The notes beneath the pieces are model-generated. The model worked only from the letters and a program-made list of their open reading frames with translations. It searched no databases and was not told the origin of the DNA. Position numbers and translations under genes: made by a program. This document shows, one piece after another, positions 47,258 to 59,247 of a stretch of DNA of 64,000 nucleotides; the stretch's first letter is position 1; each line of letters begins with the position of its first letter. Source of the DNA: Hibiscus mutabilis (taxonomy: Eukaryota; Streptophyta; Magnoliopsida; Malvales; Malvaceae); contig CM033752.1 of NCBI GenBank assembly GCA_019671005.1, positions 12,896,001-12,960,000 of the forward strand, given 5' to 3'.

Positions 47258-48100
47258 TACTTTGTTTTCTCCCAGTTCAGACCAATACAAGGGAGTCCTA
47301 CACTTCCTTCCGTATAGAGCTTCGAATGGTGCCATCTGAATAGATGTCTAGTAGCTATTGTTGTAAGAAAACTCTACTAGGGGCAAAGATTTCTCCCAGT
47401 TCTTTCTAAAGTCTATAACATAAGCACGTAGCATGTCTTCAAGTACTTGGATGATTCTTTCAGATTGTCCATCTAATTGAGGATGAAAGGTTGTACTAAG
47501 ATGCACTTTAGCTCCTAGAGCCTCCTGCAAGGAATTCCAGAATCGAGAAGTAAATCTAGGGCCTCGATCGGAGATTATAGCTATAGGTACACCGTGTAAT
47601 CGAATCACTTCACGGATGTATAGCTCGGCTATGGTTTGAAAGCTCATGTTCATTCGAATATGGATGAAATGAGTAGACTTTGTGAATCTATCAACAATCA
47701 CCCATACAACATCATTCTTTCTTAGAGTGGAAGGAAGACCAGTAACGAAGTCCATTGTAATTTGATCCCATTTCCACTAAGGGAATTCGATTGGTTGGAG
47801 CAATCTAGTGGGGACTTGATGCTCGGCTTTGACCCTCTGACAAGTTAAGCACTTTGAAACAAAGTCTGTGATAGCCGATTTCAAGCCTGGCCACCAGTAT
47901 AGTGGCTTTAGGTCCTTGTACATCTTAACCGAGCCAGGGTGAATCAAGAAAGAGCTTTGGTAAGCTTCTTGTAACATCCCATGTCTTAGTTCCTCGTTGT
48001 TAGAAACACATACTCTATCTTTGAAATAGAGGAGTCCATTCGACTTGAGGGAGAAGTCAGAATTAGAGTCAGAGTCTAGCTTGGACATGATCTTCTAAAG
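47258..48100 (-). pseudogene. Element F integrase
   Basis: Zinc-binding part in 47777-48088: HGMLQEAYQSS, IHPGSVKMY and CLTCQ give the His-His-Cys-Cys set. Catalytic core in 47348-47755, starting MDFVTGLPSTL: Asp in VDRFTKS, Asp in ISDRGPRF and Glu in DGQSERIIQ make a complete DDE triad. The core is open for 135 codons, the best-preserved catalytic domain in the window. A stop lies between the two parts near 47776, at the position of a conserved Trp or Gln. Downstream, pol is interrupted by the captured LTR fragment. Confidence 0.88.
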
Positions 48101-48109
48101 ATCTGGATC

Positions 48110-48760
48110 AATTTGTTGGAGTTCTTTGATTCTCGAGATTATACTAGATTGAACTTGAAGTTGAGACAAGAGTTTCCATCCTTTGGATAAACGAATGTGA
48201 GCACTGATAGCCAAGGAAGCTATAAACGAATGGAAAAGATCATTAAGGAAGATTTTTGAATAGTTACTTGTAAGTCAAGAAATGTCTAAATCAAAATGTT
48301 CCTTTGATGAATTATTCTAGGATTTAGATTTAAGGGTTTATTCGAGTATGGTCTGCGACTAAGGGCATCAGCAACCACATTTGCTTTCCCCATATGGTAA
48401 TCGATAACTAAATCGTAGTCTTTAAGTAACTCTAGCCATCTCCTTTGCCTCGAATTCAAGTCTTTCTGAGTTAGGAGGTATTTGAGGCTCTTGTGGTTTG
48501 TGAACAATTTGCATTTCTCCCCGTACAAGTAATGTCTCCAAACTTTGAGTGCAAACACGATAGCTGGCAATTCTAGATCGTGTGTAGGTAGTTTGACTCG
48601 TGTGGTTTTAGTTTCCTTGAAGCGTAAGCTACCACGTTTCCATCTTGCATTAGGACAAATCCTAGTCCCAAATGAGATGCATCATTATAAACAGTGTACT
48701 CCTTGCCCGATACTAGTTGGATGAGAATCGGAGCATGAGTTAGGGCTTGTTTAAGCTGAT
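48110..48760 (-). pseudogene. Element F RNase H
   Basis: Contains YTVYNDASHLGLGFVLM (around 48700) with Asn-Asp where the catalytic Ser-Asp is usual. There is a break near 48570, then FALKVWRHYLYGEKCKLF, NHKSLKYLLTQKDLN and KANVVADALSRRPY near 48350. TNHKSLKY replaces the common TDHKSLKY, so a catalytic-region Asp is changed to Asn. Homologous to the RNase H parts of A and D. Confidence 0.78.
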
Positions 48761-48767
48761 CGAAGCT

Positions 48768-50110
48768 TCATTGTTGGTTCTCCGACCAAACAAAGGGTGT
48801 ATCTTTGCGAGTGAGCTTAGTCAAACTTGCGGCAATGGACGAGAATCCCTTGATAAAAAGTCGATAATACCCAGCTAAACCGAGAAAGCTTCTGACCTCA
48901 CCAACATTTCTCGGAGATCTCCAATCCAGGATGGATTGCATTTTCCTTGGATCTACTTTGATCCCTTCTGCCGAGATAACATGTCCAAGAAGCATCACTT
49001 TTGATAGACAAAATTCGCATTTAGAGAACTTTGCAAACAATTGACGTTCTCGAAGGGTTTACAATACAATTCAAAAGTGTTCAGAATGTTCTTCCTTTTT
49101 TCGGGAATACTCTAAAATGTCATCAATAAAAACGACCACGAACTTGTCAAGATAGGGCTTGAATACATGGTTCATGAGATCCATGAAAGCAGCCAGAGCA
49201 TTCGTTAACCCGAATGGCATTACAAGGAATTCAAAATGTCCATATCAAGTACGAAAGGCTGTCTTGGGTACATCTTCTTCTTTTACCCTCATTTAGTAGT
49301 ATCCCGATCGTAAATCGATCTTTGAGAATAGTACAGCATCTTTGAGTTGATCTAAAAGATCTTTAATCCTTGGGAGAGGATATCGATTCTTGATAGTAAG
49401 GTTGTTCAATTGTCTGTAGTCAATATAGATTCTCATAGTCCCGTCTTTCTTCTTTACGAACAAGACCGGAGCACCCCAGGGAGACGAGCTAGGCCTAATG
49501 AAACCCTTGTCTTGTAGCTCTTGGAGTTACTTCTTGAGTACTTTCAACTCAACAAGTGTCATTCATTAAGGTGTGATGGACACCGAAGTTGTTCCAGGTT
49601 GGACATCGATCCAGAACTCTATTTCTCTAGTTAGAGGGAGACTAGGGAGTTCATCGGGAAAAACTTCGAGATATTCAGATACAATAGGCAAACTAGGTAA
49701 GCCGAATTCAAGTTTATCTTGTAAGACCATAGTAGCAAAGATTGAGGTCAGTTTCTTGTCAATTAGAAGAATTGATTCCTTTCCTAAACCCCGAAGGTAA
49801 AGTCTTCTATTTAGGCAATCTACCCAGGCTTTATGCTTGCTTAACCAATCTAGTCCCAGTACTAGATCGAACTCACAAGTTGGTAGTACATATAGATTAA
49901 CAAGAAAGGGAACATTTCAAATGAATAGGGGACAGTTTCTATAGATAAAACTTATATTTGTAATTCCCCCTATAGGGTTCAAAACTACAAGGCTTTGTTT
50001 TACAATTTCAGGCATTAAGTTCAACTTTTCAATCAAGGTTGAGCATACAAAAGAATGAGTGGATCCTGAGTCTATTAAAGTATAAACAAGAGTCGAATTT
50101 AACTCAACGG
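48768..50110 (-). pseudogene. Element F protease and reverse transcriptase
   Basis: Protease: LVDSGSTHSFVCS near 50085 and FDLVLGLDWLSKHKAWVDC near 49830. The linker has VSEYLEVFPDELPSLPL near 49660. Reverse transcriptase: KKKDGTMRIYIDYRQLNN near 49450, FSKIDLRSGYY near 49325, active-site FIDD near 49125, and the connection domain to 48768 with FLGLAGYYRLF. Stops occur near 49915, 49565, 49530 and 49300 and elsewhere, mostly at expected Gln, Arg or Trp positions. Confidence 0.85.
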
Positions 50111-50228
50111 TACTTGCTATAATGTCGGGTGATTCTTCATCTTCTTTTCCCCGTATATGATAGATTCGAGCAAGAGCTTAAGATTCCTAGTGAGTAGGGG
50201 CATTCAAATACTGTCATTTTCCCTTCCC

Positions 50229-51440
50229 CTAATTTCTAGATTGATCTTGTTTGGGACCCTTATTTCGAATGGAAGGAGTTGAGCTAGCATTTGCAAGAGT
50301 TATATTCGGAACCTTGTTAAGATTCTGAGGACAATCCCTGATATAGTGATCGGAGGCTCCACATAAGTAACATAGATTATGTTGAGCTTTACACTGACAA
50401 GTGTGGTGTTTCTGGTAAAACTTGCAAGTAGGATATTGGGCAGCTTTACCGAAATTCCCCGTACTATCAACAGAGATGATCGAGGCTGAAGGCTTGGTTA
50501 TCAATTGGGGTCTCGGTATGAAGTTGCTTTTCTGAGCAGGAGTGTAATTCGAAGAGTGATCCTTAGGCTATTTGGACTTCTTTGACTGCCAGTGAGGCTT
50601 GTCATCATTCATGGATCGTTTATCTTTCTAGGAATTTTTGCTTTTGTGTTTCTCAGAGGCTTTCATCTTCCCCTCGGTTGCAATGGCCTGGTTCACAAAA
50701 TTTTGGAAGTCAGTGATACCCAGGGAAGTGAATATTGGACTTAACTCATCATTCAATCCATCAATAAACATCCTCCACTTGGCAGTATTAGTATTGATGT
50801 ATTCCGACCCATATTTGCAATATTTGTAAAAGTCACTCACGTATTGTTCGATAGGTCAGCCACCTTGCTTGAGGTACAAGAAACGCTTCCGACGCTCGAC
50901 CATGTATTGTTCATTGATGTATTTCTTCTCGAATTCCTTGAGAAAGAATTTCCAAGTTACAGCTTTAGCAGGAGCAGTCAGGGTAGTGGTTTCCCACCAG
51001 CTCAGAACTTCGTCTGCCAACAGGGCTATAGCACATTCGAGTTTGTGTTCATCATAACGTGGCAGTTGTTTCGTCAGGATTCGAGTAGTGGCCTCTAACC
51101 AATACTCAGCTATTTCGGGATTGGCTTCATCAGTACCGGTGAAGGTATAAGCCCGGTGTTAAGCCAGTTTTTCAATAGGGGCTCTAGTTGGAGCAATAGT
51201 AGGATGAGGAATAAGATGGTCTCGTTTCAAGGTAGTTACAAGATGATCGAACATCTCCTTCATGCTCAAGAGACATTCTTGCTGTACATGATTTAAAATA
51301 GAAGCTTCTTGTTGAGCAGCAACTTGGGCTTGGGGTTGAGCTTGCTGCTGTGGAGGATTCTGTTCCATCCTTACACTATCTCCTTCATTTGAGGGGCCTA
51401 CGGGACTTTTATCGTCCCGAGTGAGCCTAGTTTCAGACAT
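50229..51440 (-). pseudogene. Element F gag
   Basis: Starts at the ATG ending at 51440 (MSETRLTRDDKSP), with a Gln-Pro-rich segment near residues 28-45. The capsid-like part includes LSWWETT near 51000 and QYMVERRKRFLYLKQGG near 50900. The C-terminal open part (50229-50504) holds a CX2CX4HX4C zinc knuckle, CYLCGASDHYIRDC. Stops at about 51157, 50856, 50637 and 50570 break one continuous frame. It lies just downstream of the primer site at 51559-51570, as expected. Confidence 0.82.
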
Positions 51441-51558
51441 TCTACATTTAAATAGAACAATTAGGAATTCAGTTTAGTTAATCAAAGACACAAACTATAC
51501 AATACAAGTCTCCTAGGTGGCACAAGTATCATATATGATGCAAGAGAGCCTGGAAAAA

Positions 51559-51570
51559 GCTCTGATACCA
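51559..51570 (-). promoter_or_regulatory. Primer-binding site of element F
   Basis: On the minus strand this reads TGGTATCAGAGC, an exact initiator Met-tRNA complement, six bases from the LTR end. Confidence 0.85.
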
Positions 51571-51576
51571 ATTAAA

Positions 51577-54500
51577 TGTAACACCTCATACCCCGGGTTG
51601 GTAGCAAACCGGTTCAGGAGTGATACCGAGTACAATACAAGCAAGAACAAGGCAAGAATAGGTTAACTCATCCTTATTAGATGAGTTACTTAACTAGCAA
51701 GTAACCAAGCAATCATTACTTATTATGTAAGCAATCTCAATTACAAGACATTATAGGTTACAAAAAAAATTCAATTAATATCATTAATCTTCTATCATTC
51801 GAAACCTAAGAGCAAACATGCTACCATTTTCATTTCATTGTTCCTAATCTTGATACATATAACATTTCATACATAACTTACTAAACATGATCAATTGCAC
51901 ATACCTTGATTCCAAGCAAGCCATATGCCAAGCCTTACCATTCGGCATTTACAATTTAAACTTATAAAAATACATATACAACATGGTATGATCACACAAG
52001 ACTATCTTATTTCACAAGCTATTCGAATTGTACAAGGCTAGGTCAATTTCTTTTAACATTCAATATATACATATCAATATTCATATGCGCAGCAAAATAC
52101 TTTTCCCTACATAGAATTTAAGTTCGTTTCTTGGTTCAGATTATCAACCAAGATCATAACATGATAAGCCCATTCAAAACATATATATACAAGTTGAAAT
52201 ATCCAAAATGCATGCAAAAGTCATTATATACATTCTAAGTGCCACCAACTAGGGGAGTACAAAACAAGTATGAACCATACTTTAGCTATGCTTATGTCTT
52301 GCTTCGAGCTCAAGAATTCAGGCTTCAGGATCAAGCAAACGATCGAATCTTTATCCTGTGGTTGGGAAGAATGAAAACAAGAGTGATAAGTACAAGAATG
52401 TACTTAGTGAGGTAGCAACTAGCTCTGACCAATTGTTATATCAAGTTAAGAGTCAAATAGTCAAGAATGATCCTAGCTAAGGATTTCAAGGCAATCGAAT
52501 AGCATAAGAAGCAAGATACAATGAATCATAATTCATGCTTTATCCATTTCAAGAAATCAAGCTATTCATGGTCACATATCAAGTAGTCAAGCAATTATTG
52601 CTTACATAACAAGAAATCAAGCAATTCAGGCTTACATAACAAGAAATTCAAGTATTCAAGTTTACATATCAAGTAATTCAAGTATCAAGATTATATTAGT
52701 TCATTTATTATCTTTTAATGCAATCATTGGTTCATAGTTTGCCTAGCTAATCGAGTCTCCAACCAACTGTCGCCACAAGATGTACCGTAGTACTGGTCAA
52801 CCCTCCTACTGTCGCCAAAGACCATATACGTACCCTCCGTCTGTCGCCAATTAGGGGCCTTAGCCCTTGACCGTAGTCACCCTAACACAATGAGCTCTAT
52901 ACTCTAAGGCATGCCCTTCTACCTATTCAACTAGCAACCAAGTTTGTTTGATACATTTTATTTATTCAAGGATTTCAAGCTTTTCAAGTTCAAGAATCAA
53001 TTCAAGCAAGGTATAGCAACATTATGCTTTAGCTCTTAGGCCAATTGAACCTTAGCTCATCATTTTGAAATTTAACTGGTTATTCAAGTAAACATTTTAC
53101 ATATGTCATCTTAGGCATCAAGCAAGATCTTTATTTCATGACTTAATTCATATTATCAAGTATTTTCATCATAGAAATCCATACATGCAAGCATTCGATG
53201 GTTCACACCCAAGGCATCAAGAATCAAGCATTTACACCATAGAGCACTATCAAGCAAGCATTATAATAAGTCATATCCAAGGCATTGAATCATACATTTG
53301 TTTTCACTTTTCTTTCTAAGTAATTTATCAATTTGCATGCTATTACTTAATCACAATTTTAGTTTAGTTCAATCTTCTCTTTTATTCATATTCAAGTTAA
53401 ATTAAGATCATTAACATGGCATATCAATGGCAAGAAGATAGTCATGCATATTTGGTTAGGACCTAAGTCCTAACCCTATTGTAAACTACACTCATTATAC
53501 TCCAAGCTAGCTTATTTGTCTTGTATCCAAACCCCCTTATTTTTAGCTTTCGAATGCTCCACTATCTCTTCCTCCACAAGATTTACTCCTTGCTCTAACA
53601 ATTCATACAAGTAAATACATGTCAAACAAGGTACATTGAGCATAATAATTCCCATCTCAAGCAGTCAAATGTGTTTACAAAATCACTTATATATCAAGGC
53701 AATGCAGTCCCCTAACATGCATATTTTTATATATACTTCACAAAGCAGTGTACTAACTTTTATATCAATGCAAAGCAGTCCACACATTAGCATTTATGCA
53801 TAGATACTTCAAAACAGTCCCAAACACTTTTACATGGATGCAAAATAGCCCTTTACTCATAATCACACCAATTCATGCCCGAAACAATGTACCATATCTA
53901 TTAATTTATACACAACAATAACAATGATCTTCTTATACACATTTGTATTCAAATCAGTCACATATTGCAAAAATAGTCCTTAATTATATATACGTATAGA
54001 ACCGTCCCCTGTTTTTAATTTATTCAAATTACTCCCTTCATTACATGAAGACAATCCCTTTTAATTCAGATTTTCTAAAACAGCCCACGTGTTTCCTTAA
54101 GCATCTATAAAAATAGTCCACCAGGGCAATTCGAAGCATAACACATAATCAAAATTTATGGAATTCATTACTATTTTATCCAAGTAATCTTATCACCCTA
54201 TGAAATTTGCCTACACACATACATATATAAATTTTTGATCTCATTATAGCCTAGACACATGGATGACAAAACACATATACATAATTCTTTAAGTTGCATG
54301 GAACATCCGATTATTCAACGAGAATTTCCTAACATAAATTCAATCTCTTAAACCAACACTAACATGGCATACATGAGGTGTTCTCCTATGTTCTTCAATC
54401 CAAGTTCTAAAGCAATAAATAACAAGATTACTTACCCAAACCTTCAAGGAGAATCAAACAACACCCACAAATATACCTAGTTCAAGCAATTCTCTTCTAA

Positions 54501-54844
54501 GATTCCATGGCAATCAAGCTTGGCCTTCTCACTATGTGTTTCGGTTTTCCTAAGAGAGGAAGATGACTCTTTGGGATTGTTATCCCAAGTGGCTGACCCC
54601 TTATTTCATGGCATCTCCATCACGTGCCATGTGGACAAGTCCTCACTAAGGTAGGTTTTTACCATGCAAACATTTTGTTTTATTCATTAATCATTTTAGT
54701 CCCTTCTTAAAAGGCCACTCAAGTTTTTCTTAATTATAATTTGGTCCTAGAGTACTTAATAAGTCTAATCGGTTTACAAATCTATAGCAACTTAACTTAA
54801 GGTCCAGAGTAGTATTCTCTTATGCCATAATTTAGGGTATTACA
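51577..54844 (-). repeat. Element F 5' LTR (right copy, 3268 bp)
   Basis: Partner of 43302-46562. Ends GTATTACA followed by CCCTT. It has the 30-base repeat near 52551-52690. Confidence 0.9.
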
Positions 54845-57224
54845 CCCTTGGTTCGGTAAGATAAAGCCCCCAAACAATTTCATGAATCCATGGAAAATTA
54901 TTGGCAAATAGCTATTATATGTTTGAATATTGATTTTGAGTTATAGTTTTGATTCTAACACTTCCCTAACATTTTACCTAGCTCAAGTGTTGAAGAATGA
55001 AGGCCCGCCATCTGCTTCGAAGGCTAAGGATAAAGGGATTGTAATCCGAGAGCACTGAGAGCTTTAGAATTTGAAGTGAGTATAATCAGAGTCTTGGGAT
55101 GAGGCTAGGTGCCTTTCTCGAATCATTGAACATTGATTATTGCATTGCTAACCTATGGTATTGACGAAATTGTATAAAAAGGATTAATGGAAGCCATATT
55201 GGTAAGTTGGTAAGTTTTGCATCGATTCACCATTCACTACACCATTATTGATATCATTGGAATCATTGACATTTTTTCATATCGAAATATTGGTCATTGA
55301 TCATTGTTTATTGACATTGGATATTGTATTGAATCATTGATATTGCTTATTGTCATTGAAGTATTGTTATTGATTACTGTTATGGGATCGTTTTCATTAA
55401 ACTATTAATATCGAATCATCGTTATTGACTATTATTAATGATCCATTATTGTTGACATATTGTTACCGAATCATTGCACCGAATCGTTGCTATTGAAATA
55501 TTTCTATTGAAACATTGTGTTGAATCGTTGTCATCAAAATGTTTCTATTAAAATATTTGTATTGTATCATTGCTATTGGAATATTGATATCGATCATTGT
55601 TATTGAATTATTGAAATTGATCCACTACTATTGAAATATTGCTACTGAATCATTGTACCGAATCATTGCTATTGGACTATTATTATTGAACCTTGGATTC
55701 GAGTGGACTTTGGATACAATTTGCTTGCCATAGAATTCATGAGCTCATTCGTATGGGGGGTTACGACCTTTATTGTGGTGAGGTGGAGGTATGTTGTGTT
55801 TTGGTCGTAAAGGTGAGGCGGATGGACAAGACTACTATTGTTTTGGTGAGGCGTAGGAATTCGCGTATCCACACTCCCTACATCGATCTAAGGAAAAATC
55901 TGTTGCTATTAATCATTGATATTTCCTAAATACTGCTATTGCATTAATTATTGCCATTGCATCATTTATTATAATCATATTAAACATAGACTTGGACATA
56001 TAGTCATATTGTTACTATTGATGTTATTGAAGCATGGATTAGATGTATTCATTGCAATTTGTATCGTTTATGACTACCTCGCTAGGCAAAGTATGCCTAA
56101 TGCCTCCATTCTCCATGCATTTCAGGTTAACAAGGTTTGAAGTCAAGATCAGGCTAAGTTGAATTTTTGGCAAGTCACCTAAGTTGTTAAAGTAAGGTAT
56201 GTTCGTCCTACAAACTCCTAGAATGGTGGCATAATGGTGGTATAGGTTACTTTTGATCACATGGATGCATGTATGTCGTGAATGCTTTTGGTATGTTTAA
56301 AAAGCTAAAATGAGACTTTTGAAAATGGGTTAAAAGTGGTTAAAGTGCTTATTTGGCCTAAATCGGGGAAAACATAGTAAATGGATTCAATTGACCCTAA
56401 AATTTAGCATGCTAATAGATTTAGGCTAAACAAACCTACTGGTAAAATTTCATTGAATTTGAATAAGGTTTGGTGGGATAAATGGCTAGTAAACCAGATA
56501 AAAATTGACATTACAGACCCTACCATACCAATATGGGTAGTGGTGTATCGGTATGGGCTTGCATATTTTGACCCAGGCTAAAGGGCGTACCGATATGACT
56601 CATGCCATACCGGCACGGGATTTTGAATCTGGAATTTGGAATTATAACGAGGCATCGGTACGGGTATAGGCGTACCGATCCCTTCTTTGTATAGTTGGCC
56701 TCGTACCCATACGGCTTTAGGCATATCGATACACTCTTTCGACACTGAATTCTGAAATATTGAATTAAGGCCTCGCGTACCGATACCCCGTATGGGTACG
56801 TGTATAATGTTTTGTAACCACTTTAATGGTGTTTAGTGTATCAATACGGTAAGACCCGTATCGGTACGACCTTTTGAATTTATAAAGTTATTAAGTCACG
56901 TTGTCCATAGCGCATCAATACGGGGTGACTCGTATCGGTACGACCCCTACATTGCAATAACTAACTTACCGAACTCAGCTAGGCGTATCGATACAGTCGA
57001 GCGCGTACCGATACCCATACCGTTAATTTTTTTAATAAGGTTTAAAATGAATTCTGGAACTTCACAGTTTTGTCACTAAATCTTGTAAGGATAAATTGAA
57101 CTAGTAAATGAACTACCGATCTTAGTGTACAGAATATGGTATCGCATGGAACATCGAATATAATTTTGTTCATCGGTAACACATTCTGACCCGAATTCCT
57201 ACCAGGTCGGGAAGAGGTGTTACA
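54845..57224 (+). repeat. Element A 3' LTR, second part
   Basis: Continues from 43301 and matches 889-2555 plus 9308-9987. It shows the uninterrupted form of the site where B inserted in the other LTR (near 56555). It carries the ATTG array (about 55240-55690) and the palindrome array (about 56525-57020). Ends GGTGTTACA. Confidence 0.88.
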
Positions 57225-59247
57225 CAAATGGCTAACCCAAAATTTAGGTCATTACACTCCATCTATTCACATCCAAACTTTTAAGCAACTAACATTTTCC
57301 TATTCTTCAAGTCATTTAATTTATGATTCTTACACTTTAGTCTTTTAGCTCAAATTTTCTTGATTAATCACCATAGATTTCAAAATTACTAAACTCAAGT
57401 TTAATGATTCAAGGCTAACTACTTCACCTAAATTTACTAATTAACATGCATAGACTTTATTTCTCAATTTATTCGTTTTAGTCACTTTTCTCTAATCCCT
57501 CATTTCTTGTACTTTATTCACTTTAGTCCTTATTCTTTAAAATTCCAAATTGAACTTAATAAACTTAAATTAACCTATTCAAATAATTCAAGGACTAAGA
57601 TCAAATACCAACAGTAAATTTCTGATTATTGAAAATCGAAGAAACAACTGAACTGGTTTAAGGGTGTTTCACTATTGGACTTTCAAAATTCAACCTTCCA
57701 GTTGAAGGTATCGAAACCCAAACATAGGGTATTAAAACCCTCCCCTAGAATTTCAAAAATTCCACTCAGGAATTGGCTTCCAAACCTCTAAAATCAATCC
57801 CAATGGTCTCAAGCTCACTCTAGACATTAACAAGGATTAAAATGGACTTTACACCTCCAAAAACTATATCAAATGCATATTTGTCACCGAAGGAATTTAT
57901 CCATACAATCATAATGTCATACAACCAACTTATTTCACAACCAATCTTACAAACATAATCTATATTGCATTCAAAGGGTAAATAGTGTATTACCCTAGCT
58001 CAAACTGTTGAAGGAACTCCTCTAAGCTTTCCATTTGCCTTTCCCCTTAGACGATTCTCCAATTTCCTTAGGAGATTGATGAAACAAAATCAAATGCAAA
58101 GGTGAATCAAATAAATATCATTGTAAATTTAAAAGATGTAACTACAAGAAACAATGTCTAGTGATAATAAAAGCCCAAGAAAATCAAAGTATACTCACAA
58201 ACCCTTCTAAACTCCAACTAATAGCTTTTGAGCTCAACGAATGGTCAAGTTTGGATAATGGAGATGAAGACATTAGTTGAAGAAATGATGAAGGGATTTA
58301 GCTTGGCAATAAGGTTTTCACGAAACATACAGTTGTAAAGAGATTAAAGGGGAAGAGGCAAAAAGATGAAAAGAGAATGAAGAGAAAAATAGGAAGAAAT
58401 AAGGGATGGGGGATGGTTGCCAAAATTAATTGAGTAGGTCATTACCTCCCTCAAATATTGTTAAAAGGATAATGAAAAAGAATAAGAAGAACTTAAATTT
58501 AAACAAACAAAACTATAGCTCTAAAGTTACCCAAATTTCAATTATGAGACTCGAACTGTAAAACTGATACCTGAATTACTAACCCCAAACGTAGACCATT
58601 ACCTTAATATCAACAATTATATTCTCAAATTTAACCTATTAACAATATTATGTTTTTTAAAAAATTAATCTGTGTTAAGTACATAAGTTTTGGAGTATAA
58701 TAATATAATAGAGAGAATTGAAGTAAAATTAGACCAACTTAATTGAACGGTGGGAGACTTTCTGTCTAACCAAAAAAAATAGTAAAGAAAGTAATGGGTC
58801 TAATGGGATGAGATATTATATTTTTTAAGCAAGAAAGGTCTCCAATTTAAAGTATGACGTTATAATTTATAAACAGATCATTAAGAAGATCGTATCTATA
58901 ATAAATTTTTTTATTATTCGATTATAATGCTTAAATACCGATTATTATCTCTTTTGCAATAAAAATGAAAATGGTGACTAAAATAGAATAAAAGAGAAAA
59001 CAGCGTTGTGGTACAGTCCTCTTTCTGTCTCTTTCAGAAATCACCGAATAACGGTCGGAGTTAGATGTGTAGTTTTGACATTCTACCAACAATCCACGTG
59101 TATCGCCTCTTTTGACCATCTCCAGCCTCCACACAATAATCAAATCCCCCTTCCATTTTTACTCATACCCTCCCACAGAATGAGGCTGAAACAACTGTAA
59201 CATCTTCTTTTTCTTCTTCTTTTGGGTCAATTTTTACCTCTATTGAA
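57225..59247. other. AT-rich noncoding region right of the nest
   Basis: 57225-57229 is the CAAAT duplication of element A, and 57230-57256 is the edge of the older LTR-like target, ending ATTACA. From 57257 the DNA is AT-rich, with phrases such as CACTTTAGTCCTT that are common in plant LTRs read backward. This suggests an old, unidentified repeat to about 58600. 58960-59247 precedes the BTB pseudogene and ends in a CT-rich stretch. No gene, RNA or clear repeat border is visible. Confidence 0.4.

Larger units (their letters stand above)
43302..54844 (-). mobile_element. Element F: Tekay-like LTR retrotransposon, minus strand
   Basis: LTRs at 43302-46562 and 51577-54844 start TGTAACAC and end GTATTACA in plus-strand reading. 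The exact duplication CCCTT flanks the element (43297-43301 and 54845-54849). The reverse complements of the polypurine tract (46565-46577) and the primer site (51559-51570) show leftward orientation. The internal region of about 5.0 kb holds gag, protease, reverse transcriptase, RNase H, integrase and a chromodomain-like tail. All are on the minus strand, with stops. A piece of LTR is embedded in pol at 47095-47257. Confidence 0.93.
121..57224 (+). mobile_element. Element A: outer Ty3/gypsy (Tekay-like) LTR retrotransposon, interrupted by nested insertions
   Basis: The outermost element of the nest. The 5' LTR starts TGTAATACCC at 121 and ends TGTTACA at 9987. The 3' LTR starts at 42520 and ends TGTTACA at 57224. 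Flanking five-base repeats TAAAT (116-120) and CAAAT (57225-57229) differ at one base and fit a target-site duplication. A primer site follows the 5' LTR and a purine tract precedes the 3' LTR. B, C (carrying D), E and F interrupt it. Without them each LTR is about 3.1 kb and the internal region about 4.0 kb. Remaining coding pieces are the protease end, reverse transcriptase, RNase H, integrase and a chromodomain-like tail, all decayed. Long LTRs with a C-terminal chromodomain point to the Tekay/Del lineage; the lineage name is inferred. Confidence 0.88.

Noticed and set aside
57257..58600. Possible introns or exons of a host gene between the nest and the BTB pseudogene
   Set aside because: AT-rich on both strands with no frame beyond chance length and no recognisable protein motif.
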